A stretch of DNA of 64,000 nucleotides from Lysinibacillus sp. BPa_S21 (GTDB taxonomy: Bacteria > Bacillota > Bacilli > Bacillales_A > Planococcaceae): contig NZ_JALIRS010000004.1 in the NCBI RefSeq assembly GCF_023337795.1, positions 372,001 to 436,000 of the forward strand. The letters run 5' to 3'. A model generated the notes under the pieces. It was not told the DNA's origin. It worked only from the letters and a program-made list of their open reading frames with translations, and ran no database searches. The position numbers and the translations under genes are program-made. This document shows, one piece after another, positions 61,635 to 64,000 of the stretch (the first letter of the stretch is position 1; the number at the start of each line of letters is the position of its first letter).

Positions 61635-62176
61635 TTTCGAACTCTCTTAGGTGATTCTTGAAGTGAAGTAGCTTCATAGGCTAACTTATAACCGATAAAT
61701 CCTTTAGGCGTATTATTAATAGGGGAACTGAATGCCAAAATAAAATCCCCAACATCTGTAACTTTGTTGAGGAGAAGTAATTCGTCTAATCTATCGCAAA
61801 TCCAAGTCATACGAAAATCCATTATGTCAATATCAACATGCACATAGACATCAAAATTATAAACTTGGTCAGATGCATATGGATTGTCGTGCAATCTTCC
61901 TGATGAAGAACTATAGCTTGTTTGAGGTTTACGAGTTCCTGTATAGAAGCAAATGCGAGACATTTTAGATTCTAAAACTAAATCGTATGTCTTATCCGAT
62001 GGTATTAAAACTTTAGAAATAATATTATGCTTATCTTTTAGGTTAGATATATTTGGTTTTGATTTATCCAAAGGGTCATCTAATGCATTCTTAGGGACAT
62101 AATGGAGAAGTCTAAGCAGCTCTTCATCTTTTGATAACTCAATAAATAATTTCTCTAGTGATTCTTTCAACTTCAT
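61631..62176 (-). CDS. phage structural-cluster protein, possible tail terminator
   Basis: 181 residues overlapping both neighbours by four bases. An N-terminal helical part (LKESLEKLFIELSKDEELLRLL) is followed by strands (NFDVYVHVDIDIMDFRMTWI with CDRLDELLLL). The pattern of strands with a helix carrying DRLDELL is seen in tail terminator (gpU-like) proteins. Assignment by position and pattern only. Confidence 0.5.
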   Translation of the reverse strand: MKLKESLEKLFIELSKDEELLRLLHYVPKNALDDPLDKSKPNISNLKDKHNIISKVLIPSDKTYDLVLESKMSRICFYTGTRKPQTSYSSSSGRLHDNPYASDQVYNFDVYVHVDIDIMDFRMTWICDRLDELLLLNKVTDVGDFILAFSSPINNTPKGFIGYKLAYEATSLQESPKRVRK

Positions 62177-62865
62177 TCATAATCCTCCTCACTAGATTTA
62201 TTTCGTCCTTCTCGTTCACCAGTGATTCTTAAAATACCTACCTTATTTATTGAACTTGAAGGGTCAATCCTAATAATACGATAGGTTTCATTGTACAAAT
62301 CGAATTGCTCATTTAACTCAATAGAAGGTGCTTCTGTGTAAGGAATAATTACCATTACCTGATTCGCTAACAAGTTCACTGGTTCATTTGCATCGGCAAT
62401 TGCAGTAGACGCATCATTCATTTTAACAACACATGGCTTATGTACAATCTCGCCTTCTTCAACTTCATAAACAGGTCTACCTAATTTGTCGTATCCAGTG
62501 AGTACTTCCTTATCTTCTAACTTTACAGGGAATGTAGTGCTACATAGTCTAACTTCTGCTTTCCTATAAATTCGATTGTCTTCTGGTTTAGTTACTACAA
62601 GCCAATATTCATTGTTATACTCAATTAAATTTCCTCTTTCAATATCAACAATATGACCTATAACTTTCATAGCCTCACCGTCAGCATCCCATTTTTGACT
62701 CATCAGTATTTTTGCAGGTTTTTCATAATTAATTACTACTTCATATGACGAATGACCATCCAAAGACTTATTGAGTAGTAATAATCCGTCATGATCTACT
62801 TTGTCTCCAGTATTGATATTGTGATAATTGCTATAATCCTTCATTTTCATCACCGTCTTCGACAT
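62173..62865 (-). CDS. phage head-tail connector or stopper candidate
   Basis: 230 residues, beta-rich, containing GHIVDIERGNLIEYNNEYWLVV and NEQFDLYNETYRIIRIDPSS. The EY(W/Y)xV pattern after a turn is typical of head-closure (stopper) proteins where a small beta barrel covers the neck. Start ATG is inside the end of the next gene to the right (35-base overlap), showing strong coupling. Confidence 0.45.
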   Translation of the reverse strand: MSKTVMKMKDYSNYHNINTGDKVDHDGLLLLNKSLDGHSSYEVVINYEKPAKILMSQKWDADGEAMKVIGHIVDIERGNLIEYNNEYWLVVTKPEDNRIYRKAEVRLCSTTFPVKLEDKEVLTGYDKLGRPVYEVEEGEIVHKPCVVKMNDASTAIADANEPVNLLANQVMVIIPYTEAPSIELNEQFDLYNETYRIIRIDPSSSINKVGILRITGEREGRNKSSEEDYE

Positions 62866-63085
62866 ACAGTAGGGAAGGTAGTCTTATTATATCTGCACTA
62901 ACTGTCAAAATTACATTTCTTATTTCAGCTAATTCACTGTCGCTAAGTAACTTTTTATTTAGGTATGATTCAAGTAAGAAGAGTATTGAATTGTTTCTTT
63001 TACTCAATTTAGAACAATAAGAATAAACACTTTCATCTTCAAATTCATTATTAATGTAAGAGGATTTCACTTTGATATCAGTCAT
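62831..63085 (-). CDS. small phage protein, unknown
   Basis: 84 residues, helical (CSKLSKRNNSILFLLESYLN and ELAEIRNVILTVSADIIRLP). It overlaps the genes on both sides (4 bases and 35 bases). I do not recognise it. The overlap suggests it is made together with the connector proteins. Confidence 0.5.
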   Translation of the reverse strand: MTDIKVKSSYINNEFEDESVYSYCSKLSKRNNSILFLLESYLNKKLLSDSELAEIRNVILTVSADIIRLPSLLYVEDGDENEGL

Positions 63086-63480
63086 AGAAAGTCCTCCATT
63101 GTATTAATAATCAAGGTGTCAAGTTTCTTTTCTTGTTCTTGAACAGATGCTTTTAAGGAGTTTAATTGAGTGCCAAAATTTCTTAATCCAACATCTGAAG
63201 CAAATGGTTGCCATAATGATTCAAAATATGTACGTTGATTAATTAAGAACGTTAATCTGATAAAATTAGCTAGAATTAAAAGATAATCTTCTGATAATTC
63301 TTTGCTAAAAGTTTCGCAATCGATATCGCATTGAATAGTTGTTCGCATCCTATTGTTAAAATACATAGTTGCATTTTTAATTGCTTCGTGAATTTTTTCA
63401 TTTGTATTAGGTAGATCAATGTCAGAGACTTTACAGTTATTCAAGAAACATTTCCATACTTCATCAAAAGTGGTACTCAT
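63082..63480 (-). CDS. phage head-tail connector candidate
   Basis: 132 residues, almost wholly helical, with FDEVWKCFLNNCKVSDIDLP at the start and a central YLLILANFIRLTFLINQRTYF. Helical proteins of this size between capsid and stopper genes are usually gp6-like head-tail connectors (adaptors). The upstream GGGGTGGTATAA gives a good ribosome binding site. By position and helicity only. Confidence 0.45.
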   Translation of the reverse strand: MSTTFDEVWKCFLNNCKVSDIDLPNTNEKIHEAIKNATMYFNNRMRTTIQCDIDCETFSKELSEDYLLILANFIRLTFLINQRTYFESLWQPFASDVGLRNFGTQLNSLKASVQEQEKKLDTLIINTMEDFL

Positions 63481-63492
63481 TTATACCACCCC

Positions 63493-63957
63493 TTAATCAA
63501 ATAAAATATCTGCACTAACTCCCATCCAATCGGCTAGAGCGTCTAATTTACCTTTTGTTAAATCTTCTTTCATATCTGAAGCTACATCAATTACAAATTG
63601 TTTTTCAGAATCAACCGTGATCTTCTTTAATTCAGCTTTAAGTTTATTAATGTTACCGCCTAATAACTTCTCGATTTCTTCTTTAGTATGAGTGTTATTT
63701 TCATATACTTCTACATCTGTAATAGTGTCTTTTATTTCTTTTACAACCACTTCGTCTTCAAGAATAACTAATTGTCCTTTGTCAAAACATGAAGTATTCA
63801 TTGTTAACCAATCTACCACATCACGAGGAACGGTTATAATATCAGGGCGACCATTTTTACTTCCACTCCAAGTATATTGCCTCTCTTGTCCGTTTCCTGT
63901 GTATTTAACAAAATAAGAAGTATTACGATAACGTGCTAACTTGACAGTTTCATTCAT
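63493..63957 (-). CDS. phage protein with N-terminal DUF-type fold, head-region
   Basis: 154 residues with an AGGAGGAAAGAAT site at the window edge. The N-terminal ~65 residues are strands ([20 protein letters not shown], then [13 protein letters not shown]); the middle has acidic helices ([21 protein letters not shown]). This shape, a capsid-decoration-like beta domain with a helical tail, is often found next to the major capsid gene (YqbF-like). Function unknown. Confidence 0.45.
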   Translation of the reverse strand: MNETVKLARYRNTSYFVKYTGNGQERQYTWSGSKNGRPDIITVPRDVVDWLTMNTSCFDKGQLVILEDEVVVKEIKDTITDVEVYENNTHTKEEIEKLLGGNINKLKAELKKITVDSEKQFVIDVASDMKEDLTKGKLDALADWMGVSADILFD

Positions 63958-64000
63958 TTTTATTCTTTCCTCCTGTAGTCCTTAAAATAAAAAGGTGACT

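Noticed and set aside
28961-64000. Search for arbitrium (aimR/aimP) or a CI-like repressor typical of SPbeta-like phages
   Set aside because: No TPR-type regulator, short peptide gene or repressor was seen in this part; these genes may lie beyond the right edge.

Overview
The window looks like a spore-forming, low-GC Gram-positive of the Bacillaceae/Planococcaceae type (Lysinibacillus-like, by inference). It carries a gerB-gerA-gerC germinant-receptor operon, SigV/RsiV-type ECF systems, strong AGGAGG ribosome binding sites, frequent TTG and GTG starts, and an AT-rich composition. No rRNA, tRNA or CRISPR array was seen.

Positions 1-28.9 kb are ordinary chromosome: an MFS transporter fragment, ribokinase, a dynamin-like GTPase, an ICMT-type methyltransferase, RtcB, a LacI regulator with an aldehyde/alcohol dehydrogenase pair, an MmyB-type regulator facing a FabF-like ketosynthase, two ECF sigma/anti-sigma pairs, ferritin, a Bax-inhibitor-1 protein, TerC behind a yybP-ykoY-type manganese riboswitch, the ger operon, a TauE/SafE permease and a luciferase-like oxidoreductase. 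Three genes here are decayed: a truncated 76-residue gene, a multiply frameshifted gene, and an Rpn-type nuclease split by a GC-richer, hairpin-rich insertion.

Near 28.96 kb the host gene yfkAB (radical SAM/CxCxxxxC protein) is cut after its last ~155 codons, and a large prophage begins, running off the right edge. Its first gene is a large serine recombinase. The second is a complete, divergent yfkAB, so the phage appears to bring a replacement for the gene it disrupts, and the replacement's ribosome binding site lies inside a hairpin. Next come a plasmid-like actin ATPase flanked by two paralogous ParR-like proteins and AT-rich repeats, then a tightly overlapping operon (one-helix microprotein, VirB2-like and VirB6-like membrane proteins, FtsK/HerA-type ATPase) resembling a stripped-down DNA-translocation system.

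From 38.2 kb to the right edge the minus strand carries the late genes: M23 endolysin, phi LC3-type holin, XhlA-like protein, receptor-binding/baseplate protein with an autoproteolytic tail, DUF1617 protein, tail endopeptidase protein, Dit, a 2951-residue tape measure with two peptidoglycan hydrolase domains, a lipoprotein, a tyrosine recombinase inside the structural cluster, the probable major tail protein and head-tail connector candidates. The order (lysis, fibre, Dit, giant tape measure, lipoprotein, XerC-like recombinase, tail and connector genes) recalls the SPbeta group of Bacillus phages; this is from memory of gene order, not from a search.
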